Assembly: GCA_021156175.1 (NCBI GenBank)
Contig: JAJNBL010000008.1
Coordinates: forward strand, 21,206-85,205
Direction: 5' to 3'
Length of the DNA stretch: 64,000 nt
DNA from: Rickettsiales bacterium
Lineage (GTDB): Bacteria > Pseudomonadota > Alphaproteobacteria > Rickettsiales > JAJNBL01
The first letter of the stretch is position 1. Each line of letters opens with the position of its first letter. The notes under the pieces are model-generated. The model was not told where the DNA came from. It worked only from the letters and a program-made list of their open reading frames with translations, and ran no database searches. The position numbers were made by a program, and so were the translations under genes. Below are positions 1-9,053 of this stretch, piece by piece.

Positions 1-153
1 CACACGAAAATCCAGGTTCGATGCCTGGATCATGAAGCCGCGCGGTCCCCACCACTGTGCCATGCGCTGCGGGTCGCTCCATGCTTGAAACAGGAGATCC
101 CGCGGCGCATTAAACGTCCGAGTAATAGTAAATTCAGGCGTATTATTCGGCAA
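1..153 (-). CDS. AHSA1/SRPBCC-family protein, N-terminal part (runs off the left edge)
   Basis: Reading the minus strand from a TTG at 151-153 gives 51 residues opening LPNNTPEFTITRTFNAPRD, followed by an LLFQAWSDPQRMAQWWGP stretch. That is the usual opening of AHSA1 (Hsp90-ATPase-activator-like) SRPBCC proteins, with the first beta strand, the APxDLLFxAW helix and the WWGP turn. No ATG is in frame after the stop at 175-177. An AAGGAAG ribosome-binding sequence sits about 6 bases before the TTG, so TTG is the likely start. The gene overlaps the 3' end of the upstream SRPBCC gene by 11 bases, indicating translational coupling. Its ligand is unknown. The family call is firm for this fold, but function cannot be inferred. 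Confidence 0.75.
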   Translation of the reverse strand, partial: MPNNTPEFTITRTFNAPRDLLFQAWSDPQRMAQWWGPRGFMIQASNLDFRV

Positions 154-730
154 GTTTTTCTTCCTTCGGTGCCTCTACAATCCCTTTAATGTTATTCAAG
201 CCTTCTTCTTGATAACCACCCATCATTTTCTGGCAATCCATGACCAAGCTAACTGCTTTACCAACGAAATTGTTTTTGCCAGAGGTTGTCCATGTAACAA
301 CCGTCTCTTTACCTTCTTCTTTGAAAGTAAATTCTGCTGTTGCTTGACCCGTCATTGGTTTGATGAACTCAAGTCCAATGATAACCGCTTCATCTGGACG
401 GCTCTCAGTAATGGACATGCTGCCTACACCGACTTCCTTATTGCCTTCCCAGCGCATAATCGCACCAGTACCCGCCTCTGGACCTTCAAAGGTGCTTTTC
501 GCTTCTGGATCAAGCTTCGCCCAAGGAGACCATGCATTCCAGTTTTGGAGATTGTTTACTTGCTCAAATACTTTTGCAGGTGAAGCTGCAATCGTCGCTG
601 TGCGAGAAACACTATACTCATCTGGCTGCATCGCAACGACTACTGCCAATATGCCAACAATCGCGACTAACCCAAACAATACTTTTTTGAATTTTCCGCA
701 GCATTTTTTTCCGTCTTTCGTCTCAGTCAT
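143..730 (-). CDS. membrane-anchored SRPBCC (polyketide cyclase-like) protein
   Basis: 195 residues. A short basic, double-cysteine N-terminus (KKCCGKFKK) leads into one hydrophobic segment (about residues 17-34), so the protein is probably anchored in the inner membrane. The rest is a START/SRPBCC fold: SRTATIAASPAKVFEQV, then NWNAWSPWAKLDP, which is typical of polyketide_cyc2-like proteins, and a later VTWTTSG strand. The domain makes a hydrophobic cavity for a lipid-like ligand, but the ligand is unknown. It is followed with 11-base overlap by a second SRPBCC protein, so two proteins of this fold are co-expressed. The tail is glutamate/lysine-rich. The family assignment is sound; the role is not known. 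Confidence 0.8.
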   Translation of the reverse strand: MTETKDGKKCCGKFKKVLFGLVAIVGILAVVVAMQPDEYSVSRTATIAASPAKVFEQVNNLQNWNAWSPWAKLDPEAKSTFEGPEAGTGAIMRWEGNKEVGVGSMSITESRPDEAVIIGLEFIKPMTGQATAEFTFKEEGKETVVTWTTSGKNNFVGKAVSLVMDCQKMMGGYQEEGLNNIKGIVEAPKEEKLAE

Positions 731-760
731 CGATTTCTCCTAGAAATTAACATTATTAAT

Positions 761-1894
761 TCAGTTGTTCTTCATTGCCTTTAAACGGGTTGAAAGCAAC
801 GTCAGTCCTAACGTATTTGTCACTGTGACCATCAACACTAGGCCTGCGAAAAGATTATCGCTGATGAAGCCCGAATTTAACGCCACAGTCGCAAATACCA
901 ATCCCGGCAATCCTCGGGGCACCATACCAAAGGCCACGACCCATGGATCAATCCCCGATTGGATTGTCTTTTTGCGAATGCCCATAAAACACACTATTTT
1001 ACTAATAAATGCAACCATGATTAGCGCAGTGGCCAGCAACCAGCTTTCTGGCTGCAATAAAGTCTCCAATTTTATGCGCATTCCGACCATAATAAAAAAT
1101 ACCGGGATAAAAAAATCCGTGATGGGCTGCGTATAGCCCTCGTAATCCTTTTTATCGCTGTATTTGCACAACAGCCCGACGAGGAATGCGCCTAAAAGCG
1201 ACGTCACGCCCAACAGATCCGTCAACCATGCCGCAACAATCACCGCTGGCAGCAATAACGGAAAGGGAATCGAAAAGAGATGTATCCGCTTAAGCCATAA
1301 TTTTGCAATGATCACAGAACTCACGCCGAACCCAAAGGTCACGCCGAGGCTAGTGAGCATCTCGCCCGTCAACGCCCCATGCACCGCGTACGAAGACGCA
1401 AAAGAAAGGAGCAATATCGCGGGGAAATCTTCGATCACCGAGCACGCAAGCAAGAATCTCCCCGAAGGCGTGCCCGTATAGCGGAACTCCTGCAATACCC
1501 GCATCACCACGCCCACGCCGGTGGCCATGATGGTAGCGGTCGCAAACAGTGCTTCTGCGTGGGTGAGTTGCAAGGGTTTATAGATCGCCCCTATGATGAC
1601 GAGGGGCACAATCGCGCCGATCCCCACCACCATCGCGATATCGCGTTTAAATGCTTTGGCTTCACTGACATTCGCATGTAAGCCCACCAGGAAAAAGAGC
1701 GCGAGCGCACCGATTTCCGAAACCCCACCGAGCGCTTTGGCCGCATCGGCTGAGATAAACCAGTTGCCTAAGATAAAACCAATGATGAGTTCAATGACGG
1801 TTACTGACACACCGATTTTCTTCATCGGCCCGGCCATGAGCCACGAGACAACACAGCCGAGTGAGAAAATAGTCAGGATGGTGAAGGCGCTCAT
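761..1894 (-). CDS. CPA2-family cation:proton antiporter
   Basis: 377 residues, almost all hydrophobic, with about 12 membrane helices. It resembles the KefB/GerN/NapA type of monovalent cation:proton antiporter: an N-terminal GCVVSWLMAGPMKKIG helix pair, the LIIGFILGNWFIS motif, VIEDFPAILLLSFASS containing the conserved aspartate region, and MVPRGLPGLVFATVAL near the C-terminus, which is a signature of this superfamily. There is no C-terminal RCK/TrkA-N domain, so it is the short form. It probably exchanges Na+ or K+ for H+ at the inner membrane. Substrate and direction cannot be read from sequence. It lies alone between the SRPBCC pair and an AT-rich membrane pair, with no obvious operon partner. 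Confidence 0.88.
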   Translation of the reverse strand: MSAFTILTIFSLGCVVSWLMAGPMKKIGVSVTVIELIIGFILGNWFISADAAKALGGVSEIGALALFFLVGLHANVSEAKAFKRDIAMVVGIGAIVPLVIIGAIYKPLQLTHAEALFATATIMATGVGVVMRVLQEFRYTGTPSGRFLLACSVIEDFPAILLLSFASSYAVHGALTGEMLTSLGVTFGFGVSSVIIAKLWLKRIHLFSIPFPLLLPAVIVAAWLTDLLGVTSLLGAFLVGLLCKYSDKKDYEGYTQPITDFFIPVFFIMVGMRIKLETLLQPESWLLATALIMVAFISKIVCFMGIRKKTIQSGIDPWVVAFGMVPRGLPGLVFATVALNSGFISDNLFAGLVLMVTVTNTLGLTLLSTRLKAMKNN

Positions 1895-1994
1895 GGAGAA
1901 TTCCCGTGTAGTTAACGGGAAGGCATCTTAAGCGAAATTGGGGGAGAGATAAAGGGGGATGTTAATGGTTGCCAGAGAGACTCATACCTTCAGC

Positions 1995-2387
1995 CTATAT
2001 TTTTTTGGAAGCAACTTTACCCCCCCAATACACAGCCGGAACAAGTATTAGCATAATTGCTGCCGTTTGCCATGTTATCTGATAATCTCCAGGCAAAACG
2101 AACAGTAAAAACATAACAAATTGAATCAGCCCAACAATTATGGAATTATGCATAGGATATTCTTTACCTATCCTAGCTGCTACATATCCGCTTAAGAACA
2201 TAAATATCACAGTCAAAAGTGCGTGAAGAATAAGAAAGATATTATTCGAATCCAGGTTTTCCGCATTTTCGACTGTAATCGAATTACCTAATAATAAAAA
2301 TGCTACTGCTACAGATGTCACCATTGATCCTATTAAACCAATTGCCAAACCGATACAGACCGCTTTAATACTTGTTTTTCTGGTCAT
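1995..2387 (-). CDS. small four-helix membrane protein of unknown function
   Basis: 130 residues with four predicted membrane segments (about 8-30, 47-70, 79-100 and 105-122). The start MTRKTSIKAVCIGLAIGLIG looks like a TIGR04086/YrzE-type small membrane protein, but I do not recognise a specific family. The sequence is distinctly more AT-rich than the flanking antiporter and miaB. It lies 12 bases after the RDD protein gene in the direction of transcription, so the two are probably co-transcribed. The shared composition suggests they arrived together. No catalytic motif is visible. Confidence 0.65.
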   Translation of the reverse strand: MTRKTSIKAVCIGLAIGLIGSMVTSVAVAFLLLGNSITVENAENLDSNNIFLILHALLTVIFMFLSGYVAARIGKEYPMHNSIIVGLIQFVMFLLFVLPGDYQITWQTAAIMLILVPAVYWGGKVASKKI

Positions 2388-2399
2388 GTGACTCCTCTC

Positions 2400-2945
2400 C
2401 TACGTTAGTTTTTCCTCTTGTATTACACGAACAACTACTGTACCCGCAAAAAAATCACGAAGAGATTTTTTTTCATGATTCAATAATACAACAACGAGAT
2501 TACCCAAAAACCATATATCTTGTGTAGTTTCTATCACACCATTGGCATCAAAAAAAGGTATGAGGCGCCAATAATTCATTATGGCGAGAGAAAAAAATAC
2601 TATATCAATAGCCGCTCTACAAAAAGCTCTTTTAAACGAAACTCTCTCTGCCTCTGTAGCAAGAATTGTAGTTTTTAAGACTTTCATCCCTAGTGTTGCT
2701 CCCGATCGACCTAGGGGAAAAATTAAATAGAAACCATATAAAAACGGAGAAAGTAATATAAATAGTTCAAAAATATTGTCTAAGTTGCCCGGCACAACAT
2801 GACCTCGGGCTTGCATACGAAAATAGAAAATAGGCAATGAAACCAATATATTAGGAATTATTAGATAATCCAATACATCAGCACCTACGCGTCTCCAGAA
2901 TCCCGCATATTCGATACGTCTTACCCCAGAATTCTGCATTTTCAT
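2400..2945 (-). CDS. RDD-family membrane protein
   Basis: 181 residues. The family's hallmark is near the N-terminus: AGFWRRVGADVLDYLII, an R...AD/D pattern in the first helix, followed by further membrane helices and the conserved GRSGATLGMKVLKTTI loop. RDD proteins are small integral membrane proteins. Some have been linked to Na+/H+ exchange or membrane lipid phenotypes, but the biochemical role is generally unknown. Upstream of the 130-residue membrane protein gene and 12 bases from it, so likely one transcript. The AT-rich codon use matches that neighbour and not the surrounding genes. MKMQNSG offers two possible starts (ATG at 2943-2945 or 2937-2939). Confidence 0.8.
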   Translation of the reverse strand: MKMQNSGVRRIEYAGFWRRVGADVLDYLIIPNILVSLPIFYFRMQARGHVVPGNLDNIFELFILLSPFLYGFYLIFPLGRSGATLGMKVLKTTILATEAERVSFKRAFCRAAIDIVFFSLAIMNYWRLIPFFDANGVIETTQDIWFLGNLVVVLLNHEKKSLRDFFAGTVVVRVIQEEKLT

Positions 2946-3023
2946 AACGCTTACTTTATCAATGTTAGACGGACAGTATATGTTCCTATATTTTACAAAA
3001 TATCAAACTGAGTTTTATACAAT

Positions 3024-4394
3024 TTAAGCCCGCTTCCTCTCCCCACTTCCCACCATCTCCCCTGACAAACTCTTCGGAAACGCTCCGGTGATTTTCACAT
3101 CGATGATCTGCCCGAAATAGCTTTCATCCAAACCTTCCACATAGACCGATTGCATATACGGGCTGCGGCCTAAGAGTTGCCCTGGACGACGACCTTTGCG
3201 ATCCAGAAGTATCGGATAGGTTTTCCCCAGCGATGCCTGATTCAGCACCAGCTGCTGTTCGTTCAATAATTCCTGCAACCGCGTGAGGCGCTCCGTTTTA
3301 ACTTCCTCCGGCACTTGGTCATCCATCTGCGAGCCAGGCGTGCCAGGGCGCGGACTGTATTTAAACGAATAACATTGGCCATAGCCCACTCGACGTACGA
3401 GATCCAGCGTCTGCTCGAAATCTTCTTCTGTTTCGCCTGGGAATCCGACGATGAAATCCGAAGAAAACATCATGTCCGGACGTAAGCTGCGGAACTTATC
3501 AATAATCGCGAAATACTGATCGCGCGAATGTTTGCGGTTCATCGCTTTTAAAATGCGATCGGACCCGGCCTGGACTGGCAAATGCAAGAACGGCATGAGC
3601 TTCGGGTTCTTGGCATGCGCGGTATAGAGTGCCTCGTGCATATCGCGCGGGTGCGAGGTGATGTAACGAATGCGCTCTAAGCCATCGATTCCCGAGAGAT
3701 GCTCAATCAATTCCGCAAGCGACCAGCTTTTGCCTTCAGGCCCTTCGCCGTGATACGCATTCACGTTTTGCCCTAGCAGCATGATTTCTTTCGCACCCCC
3801 TGCCACGAGCTTCACCGTCTCGCGGTAGACTTCTCCCACAGCACGCGAATATTCCGCACCCCGCGTATAAGGCACCACGCAGAAGGTACAGAATTTATCA
3901 CAACCTTCTTGCACGGATACAAACGCCGAAGGCCCTGCGTTATTCGCAGCGGTCTCGGTCAGTGCATCGAATTTTTGATTCTCCACAAAATTAAGGTCAA
4001 TCGCATGGCCGGCATCGCGTTTAATCCGTGCGACCAATTCCGGTAAATTGTAATAGGATTGCGGGCCTACCACGATATCCACATACGGCGCGCGCTTAAA
4101 AATTTCTTCCCCTTCCGCCTGGCCTACGCATCCTGCGACCGCAACGACCATCCCGTCTTTTTTATCTTCCTTATGTTCCTTGATGCGACCTAATTCGGAA
4201 TACATTTTCTCCGCCGCTTTCTCGCGGATATGACAGGTGTTCAAGATCACCATATCGGCATCTTCGGAAGTCTCAGACGGCGCGTAGCCCAGAGGCTTCA
4301 GGAGATTCTCCATCTGCTGTGAATCATACACATTCATCTGGCAGCCATAGGTTTTGATATAAAGCTTTTTGGGGGATTCAGTGGAGGTCGTCAT
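3024..4394 (-). CDS. miaB: tRNA-2-methylthio-N6-dimethylallyladenosine synthase MiaB
   Basis: 456 residues. Radical-SAM methylthiotransferase that converts i6A37 to ms2i6A37 in tRNAs reading UNN codons. Domains in order: the N-terminal UPF0004/MTTase domain with its three cluster-binding cysteines ([23 protein letters not shown]); the radical-SAM domain with [15 protein letters not shown] (CxxxCxxC); and a C-terminal TRAM domain of about 65 residues. Length matches family norms. The TRAM region ends in RGxSGE-type residues. Divergent from nothing nearby; zwf lies upstream on the same strand, separated by about 108 bases holding a GC hairpin (GTGGCC...GGCCAC) without a clear U-run. Confident call. 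Confidence 0.97.
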   Translation of the reverse strand: MTTSTESPKKLYIKTYGCQMNVYDSQQMENLLKPLGYAPSETSEDADMVILNTCHIREKAAEKMYSELGRIKEHKEDKKDGMVVAVAGCVGQAEGEEIFKRAPYVDIVVGPQSYYNLPELVARIKRDAGHAIDLNFVENQKFDALTETAANNAGPSAFVSVQEGCDKFCTFCVVPYTRGAEYSRAVGEVYRETVKLVAGGAKEIMLLGQNVNAYHGEGPEGKSWSLAELIEHLSGIDGLERIRYITSHPRDMHEALYTAHAKNPKLMPFLHLPVQAGSDRILKAMNRKHSRDQYFAIIDKFRSLRPDMMFSSDFIVGFPGETEEDFEQTLDLVRRVGYGQCYSFKYSPRPGTPGSQMDDQVPEEVKTERLTRLQELLNEQQLVLNQASLGKTYPILLDRKGRRPGQLLGRSPYMQSVYVEGLDESYFGQIIDVKITGAFPKSLSGEMVGSGERKRA

Positions 4395-4502
4395 AGGGAT
4401 ACGTTAGCGCTTCTGGTTGTGGCCATTTCTCGGGCCACATATATACTAAAAACGCTCATATATCCAGGGGTTTGTAGGGAGAAACCCGCTTACTTTGAGC
4501 GG

Positions 4503-5963
4503 TTACTCCGAGATAGTCTCATGCCACTGCCTACCATCCGCAGTCAGGAGATCCGCCGCCGCCTTAGGCCCTTGGCTTCCTGCGGTATAACGGGCAGATT
4601 TCATGCGGGCGTGCTTCCACCCATTAATAATCCCATCCGTCCAGCGCCAGGCTTCGCGGACTTCATCGCTTTGCATGAACAGCGTCGGATTACCGCGAAT
4701 TACATCCATCAGCAACCGTTCATAGGCATCCGGGCTGCGCTCTTCATGAACATCCGACAGGCTTAAATTAAGCTCCACCGGCTTTAAACGATAACCGCCC
4801 GGACCCGGGATTTTGGTCAACATCCGGAGCTTCACATGCTCATCAGGCTGGAGACGGATAATCAATTGATTCCCTTCTAAGCCCTTGGATTGATCCGGGA
4901 AAAGCAGATGCGGCACGGGTTTAAACTGGATGACGATCTCGGAATAACGCTCGGCTAATCGTTTGCCTGTCCGCAAGTAAAACGGAATCCCGGACCAACG
5001 CCAATTATCGACAAAAGCTCGGAGTGCCACGAAGGTTTCCGTATCGCTTTTATGCCCCACCTCTTCGACATACGAAGCCGCTTTCTTGCTTCCGATTTTC
5101 CCATTGCCATATTGCCCGCGGACCGTATGGAGACGCACCCCCTCTCCCGTAATCGGACGTAAGGCCTCAAGCACTTTAAGCTTCTCGCGACGCACTTCGT
5201 GTGGTGATAACTGATTCGGTGGCTCCATGGCAACCAGGCAGAGCAGCTGGAGCAAATGGTTCTGCACCATATCACGCAGCGCGCCAAAACTATCATAAAA
5301 CTCTGTGCGCGTGCCGATGCCTAAGCTCTCGGATACGGTAATCTGCACATGGTCAATTGCATCCCCTTCCCACACGCGTGCAAAGAGTGGATTAGCAAAC
5401 CGCAGGATCATGAGGTTCTGAACGGTTTCTTTGCCTAAATAATGGTCGATCCGGTAAATTTGTTTTTCGTCAAAATACTGTCGTACATTCGCATCGATTG
5501 CTTCGAATGATGCAAGATTCTGACCAAGCGGTTTCTCGAGCACAATACGGGTTGCCGGCGTAATCAGACGCGACTTGGAAAGGTTGCGGCATATATCGCC
5601 ATATACCCCAGCAGGTGTCGCAAGATACACCATCCGCCCTTTTGCCGGTTTTGTGTGAAGCAACGCCTTTAGGGGCGCATAGGTTTCAAACGCAGCGGCA
5701 TCGAGCGCCACATAGTCCAAACGGCGAGCGAAACTCTCCCACACGGTTTTACGGAAATCACCTCCGACATGCGCTTTGCATGCTTTTTGAAGCTCTGCGA
5801 TATACGATTTTCGGGTGAATGCTGTACGACCCACGCCAATAATTCTTCCGCCCCTCGGGAGCTGACCTTCTTTGTGGCGGTAATAGAGAGCGGGTATGAT
5901 TTTACGAAGCGCGAGATCGCCGTGTCCGCCAAAGATAATAATATCAGTAGGAGTCAGTGCCAT
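4503..5963 (-). CDS. zwf: glucose-6-phosphate 1-dehydrogenase
   Basis: 486 residues. Oxidises glucose 6-phosphate to 6-phosphogluconolactone with NADP+ (or NAD+), the entry to the oxidative pentose phosphate and Entner-Doudoroff pathways. The N-terminal Rossmann motif is FGGHGDLALRKIIPALY (GxxGDLA type). The catalytic signature RIDHYLGKETVQNLM contains the substrate-binding histidine and lysine. PFYLRTGKRLAER matches the C-terminal dimer domain. No pgl or edd gene is adjacent, although these commonly accompany zwf, so the gene stands alone. Cytosolic. Start ATG at 5961-5963. Confidence 0.97.
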   Translation of the reverse strand: MALTPTDIIIFGGHGDLALRKIIPALYYRHKEGQLPRGGRIIGVGRTAFTRKSYIAELQKACKAHVGGDFRKTVWESFARRLDYVALDAAAFETYAPLKALLHTKPAKGRMVYLATPAGVYGDICRNLSKSRLITPATRIVLEKPLGQNLASFEAIDANVRQYFDEKQIYRIDHYLGKETVQNLMILRFANPLFARVWEGDAIDHVQITVSESLGIGTRTEFYDSFGALRDMVQNHLLQLLCLVAMEPPNQLSPHEVRREKLKVLEALRPITGEGVRLHTVRGQYGNGKIGSKKAASYVEEVGHKSDTETFVALRAFVDNWRWSGIPFYLRTGKRLAERYSEIVIQFKPVPHLLFPDQSKGLEGNQLIIRLQPDEHVKLRMLTKIPGPGGYRLKPVELNLSLSDVHEERSPDAYERLLMDVIRGNPTLFMQSDEVREAWRWTDGIINGWKHARMKSARYTAGSQGPKAAADLLTADGRQWHETISE

Positions 5964-6031
5964 AGTTACCTTTCATAGGAGAGGAAAGATAAGAATCCGT
6001 TAACGGCCAGTATAGTGCAGCGCTTAGAATA

Positions 6032-6065
6032 AAGAAACGGCGGGAAATAATTCCCGCCGTTTCTT
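6032..6065 (-). terminator. rho-independent terminator after the DUF2125-like gene
   Basis: AAGAAACGGCGGGAA and its complement TTCCCGCCGTTTCTT face each other around a four-base loop, a near-perfect 15-bp stem with a T-rich end on either strand. It lies 20 bases past the stop of the DUF2125-like gene on the minus strand. It would separate that gene from zwf. Confidence 0.85.
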
Positions 6066-6085
6066 ACTATACGATACTTACAACG

Positions 6086-7444
6086 CTATTCGGAAACAGC
6101 AGGAACTTCTTCCTTCTTTGCATCCGCTGGCGCTTCCCCAGCCGCAGGAGGAGTTACAGCATCCGCTGGCGCTACCGTTGGCAATGTGGTGGTATTTTGT
6201 TCTACTGGTTGCTCTGCAGGCGCACCAGAAGTATTCGCAGAAAGTTTTTGCGAAGTCTCTTGTGTCAACTCACCCATTTGGGTGCTGTTTAAAGTACCTA
6301 CTTTCGCATCCGTTGTACCTTTCTCACGCGCAATTGTGATCACGATATTCGGATTTGCCGTATCTTCTGGTTTATCAGACACGCGACGCAAGAAGTGTTT
6401 TACCGTCGTTGCTTGATCGGTGATGATTTGTTGCGACACAGGCTCTAAACCTTCTGCAATTTGTGCAGCAGCATGCTGCTGGTGCAGCGAGCCGATAATA
6501 GAATCAACCAGCGTCTCAAAGTTACCCAGGTTGATAGCAACATTCCCGTATGGCAAGAGGTCATCCGCTGCTTTATTCACAGCACCTTTTGCTTGGAAGG
6601 AGAATTTATCACTATTGACCGAAACCTCACGAATTTCAAGTTTAGCTTCACCGGCAACCAATGCTTGCGGATCTTTTGGACCTTCATATGCTACGTCAAA
6701 GGTCGCATTGAATTTTCCAAGATCTTTATACATGCGCACCCACTCTTTCGCGAGTTCGCCAAGGTTAGCACCTTCTTCTGCAACCACTTGGCTATCTTGG
6801 GCTTTCACCAGGAAGGACAATTGCATCTTTTCGGCTTCAGGACGATACGCAATATCAATCTCTACGCCACCGCCGTTCAGAATCGGCTTGCCACTCACGC
6901 TATCCACCATTGTCGAGCCATTATCGCGATAATGCACATGGCGGAACGCCTGTTTCCATTCGCCAAAGGTTTGAGGACCTTTGTTCGCAACGAGATCCAG
7001 ATAGCTCACGCCATCGAACTCTACGTCAATGGTCGGATTCTCGTTATAGGTCGTGGTGAGTTCTTCACGCTTACCATCTTTATCCGCACTCAAGACCACT
7101 TCTGTCGGGAAGGAGATAGAGGCTTTTCCGCTTGAAAATACGCCCATGCTGAGCACCGTTTCACCGCGAATTTGAAGTCCCGTTGCACCTTCAGGTTTGT
7201 CATCTTTTTTGCCTGGGAAGGTTGCTTTGATATCCGCTACTGCAAAATCAAACGCAAATGGGAACCCGCTTGCGCTAACACCACCATGCGTCAATTCTCC
7301 ACCATCTTCTGCAATGGCTTTGGAAGCTTGATCAAGATTTGTCTCAATCGCCGCTTTAATATTCCCTGACTGATAGAACCAGTAGCCTACGTAACCTGCT
7401 ACGGCCAGCACCAGCACAACCACTATTACTTTGATCAATTTCAT
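6086..7444 (-). CDS. exported/membrane-anchored DUF2125-like protein
   Basis: 452 residues. A single N-terminal hydrophobic segment (about residues 4-22, KVIVVVLVLAVAGYVGYWFY) acts as signal anchor; the remainder is periplasmic. Next comes GGVSASGFPFAFDFAVADIKA, the GYPFR-like turn that marks DUF2125 (and the related DUF945/AsmA-like) proteins of Alphaproteobacteria, followed by long beta-rich sequence. The C-terminal 60 residues are low-complexity, rich in A, P, E and T, and end in KKEEVPAVSE. DUF2125 proteins resemble lipid-transport or outer-membrane-maintenance proteins in architecture, but no function is established. It is preceded by the Fe-S gene block with a short gap and followed by a strong terminator, so it ends that transcript. 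Confidence 0.7.
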   Translation of the reverse strand: MKLIKVIVVVLVLAVAGYVGYWFYQSGNIKAAIETNLDQASKAIAEDGGELTHGGVSASGFPFAFDFAVADIKATFPGKKDDKPEGATGLQIRGETVLSMGVFSSGKASISFPTEVVLSADKDGKREELTTTYNENPTIDVEFDGVSYLDLVANKGPQTFGEWKQAFRHVHYRDNGSTMVDSVSGKPILNGGGVEIDIAYRPEAEKMQLSFLVKAQDSQVVAEEGANLGELAKEWVRMYKDLGKFNATFDVAYEGPKDPQALVAGEAKLEIREVSVNSDKFSFQAKGAVNKAADDLLPYGNVAINLGNFETLVDSIIGSLHQQHAAAQIAEGLEPVSQQIITDQATTVKHFLRRVSDKPEDTANPNIVITIAREKGTTDAKVGTLNSTQMGELTQETSQKLSANTSGAPAEQPVEQNTTTLPTVAPADAVTPPAAGEAPADAKKEEVPAVSE

Positions 7445-7501
7445 GACGCACCCTTTGGTAAAAAACTTTTTCCCGCTCTATCATCCCTAAAGAATGAAGA
7501 C

Positions 7502-7846
7502 TTACGCTTCCATTGCATTTCGGGTGGCAGCAGGAATCATAACGGTCAATCCGTCTAATGCTTCCGTCACCACAATTTGGCAGCCTAGGCGCGAAGTATG
7601 CGTTAACCCAAAAGCAAGGTCAAGCATATCTTCTTCATCTTCGGTAGGAGTTTCAAGCTTGTTGTAAAAAACTTCTTCAACCACTACATGGCAGGTCGAA
7701 CAGGCGAGCGACCCTTCACATGCACCTTCGATTGGCAAATCATGCTTGCGCGCAAGATCAAGAAGCGTCACACCGACTGGCGCATCAATTTCTATTTTCT
7801 GTCCGTTAGCGTATTTGAAAATAACTTTTGGCATGACATTACTCAT
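7502..7846 (-). CDS. fdx: adrenodoxin/ISC-type [2Fe-2S] ferredoxin
   Basis: 114 residues. The cluster motif is [16 protein letters not shown] (Cx5CxxC), with the fourth cysteine in SRLGCQIV near residue 90. This is the vertebrate/ISC-type ferredoxin arrangement. It supplies electrons for Fe-S cluster assembly. It lies 13 bases downstream of iscS on the same strand, as in isc operons, but iscU, iscA and hscBA are not in the window. Two ATG starts are possible: the first at 7846 (MSNVMPK) and a second at 7834 (MPKVIF). Neither has a strong ribosome-binding site, so the start is uncertain by four residues. Confidence 0.93.
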   Translation of the reverse strand: MSNVMPKVIFKYANGQKIEIDAPVGVTLLDLARKHDLPIEGACEGSLACSTCHVVVEEVFYNKLETPTEDEEDMLDLAFGLTHTSRLGCQIVVTEALDGLTVMIPAATRNAMEA

Positions 7847-7859
7847 TTAACTATTTGCG

Positions 7860-9032
7860 TTACTGTGCTTTGCGTGTTGCGGTGCTTGTTGTACGCAACT
7901 TCTCCACATTCTCTACCACATTGTCAAGCGCTCTCTCAATATCTTCCATTTTAGTAAAGCGTCCAATACCAAAACGGATTGAAGCACGCGCAAGGCTTTC
8001 TGCAACACCCATCGCACGTAGCACGTAGGAAGGCTCAATTGAAGTGGAGGTGCAAGCCGAACCGGAAGATACTGCAAGTCCTTTCATGCTTAGCAATAAT
8101 GCTCCGCCCTCTATCCCTTCAAAGCCCACATTGATACAGCCAGGAATTTTCGCATCCGGATGTCCATGCAATACCGTTCCGGGGATTTTACGTATTCCTT
8201 GGATAAAGCGTTTTGCTAATGCTGTTATCTCTACTGCTTCTTGGTTCATTGCATCAGATGCAAAACGCACAGCCTTCCCCAATCCCACGATAAGAGGCGT
8301 TGGTAGCGTGCCCGAACGTAATCCCCGCTCTTGGCCGCCTCCATGAAGCTGGGGCTGCAATTTCAAACCGGGTCTTCTTCGTATGTACAATGCACCGACC
8401 CCCTTAGGCCCATAGATTTTATGCCCGGAGATGCTCATCAAATCGATCGCAAGCGCATTCACATCCAGTGGTATTTTACCAACGGCTTGTGCGGCATCGG
8501 TATGAAATATAATGTTGCGCTTCTTCGCCATCGCACCAATCGCTTCTAATGGCTGGATCACGCCCGTTTCATTATTCACGGCCATCACCGAAATCAACCG
8601 CGTAGTGGGTTCAATGGCATTCTCGAGTGTTTTGAGATCGATTAACCCATCCGCCTGTACGGAAAGATATGTCACGCGATGCCCATGGCGTTCCAGGTGT
8701 TTACAGGATTCGAGTACGCATTTATGTTCCGTTGCCACGGTAATCACATGCGATGGGCTCTCTAGGTATTCGATAAACCCTTTAATCGCAAGATTATTGG
8801 ACTCGGTCGCGCTTGAGGTAAAAATAATTTCTTTCGGATCCGCACCAATGGCACCCGCAATTTCCTCACGCGCAATATCAACCGCCTCTTCCGCTTCCCA
8901 TCCATATAAATGCGCCGCCGAATGCGGATTCCCCGGACGTTCGGTAAAATACGGCAACATTGCCTTAACCACCCGCGGATCAGTAGGTGTAGTTGCTTGG
9001 TAGTCCATATAGATGGGGCGAAAGAGAGTCAT
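7860..9032 (-). CDS. iscS: cysteine desulfurase IscS
   Basis: 390 residues. PLP-dependent enzyme that removes sulfur from cysteine as a persulfide for Fe-S clusters and tRNA thiolation. Visible landmarks: MDYQATTPTDPRVV at the N-terminus, SSATESNNLAIKG, HTDAAQAVGKI, the PLP-lysine region SISGHKIYGPKG, and the loop cysteine in SSGSACTSTS. The long mobile loop makes it group I (IscS-type). It lies 21 bases after a second cysteine desulfurase gene and 13 bases before fdx, all on one strand. Length is about 15 residues shorter than E. coli IscS, mainly at the C-terminus, where the IscU-binding tail normally lies. Confidence 0.95.
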   Translation of the reverse strand: MTLFRPIYMDYQATTPTDPRVVKAMLPYFTERPGNPHSAAHLYGWEAEEAVDIAREEIAGAIGADPKEIIFTSSATESNNLAIKGFIEYLESPSHVITVATEHKCVLESCKHLERHGHRVTYLSVQADGLIDLKTLENAIEPTTRLISVMAVNNETGVIQPLEAIGAMAKKRNIIFHTDAAQAVGKIPLDVNALAIDLMSISGHKIYGPKGVGALYIRRRPGLKLQPQLHGGGQERGLRSGTLPTPLIVGLGKAVRFASDAMNQEAVEITALAKRFIQGIRKIPGTVLHGHPDAKIPGCINVGFEGIEGGALLLSMKGLAVSSGSACTSTSIEPSYVLRAMGVAESLARASIRFGIGRFTKMEDIERALDNVVENVEKLRTTSTATRKAQ

Positions 9033-9053
9033 GATTACGCTTTATGTGGCGAT

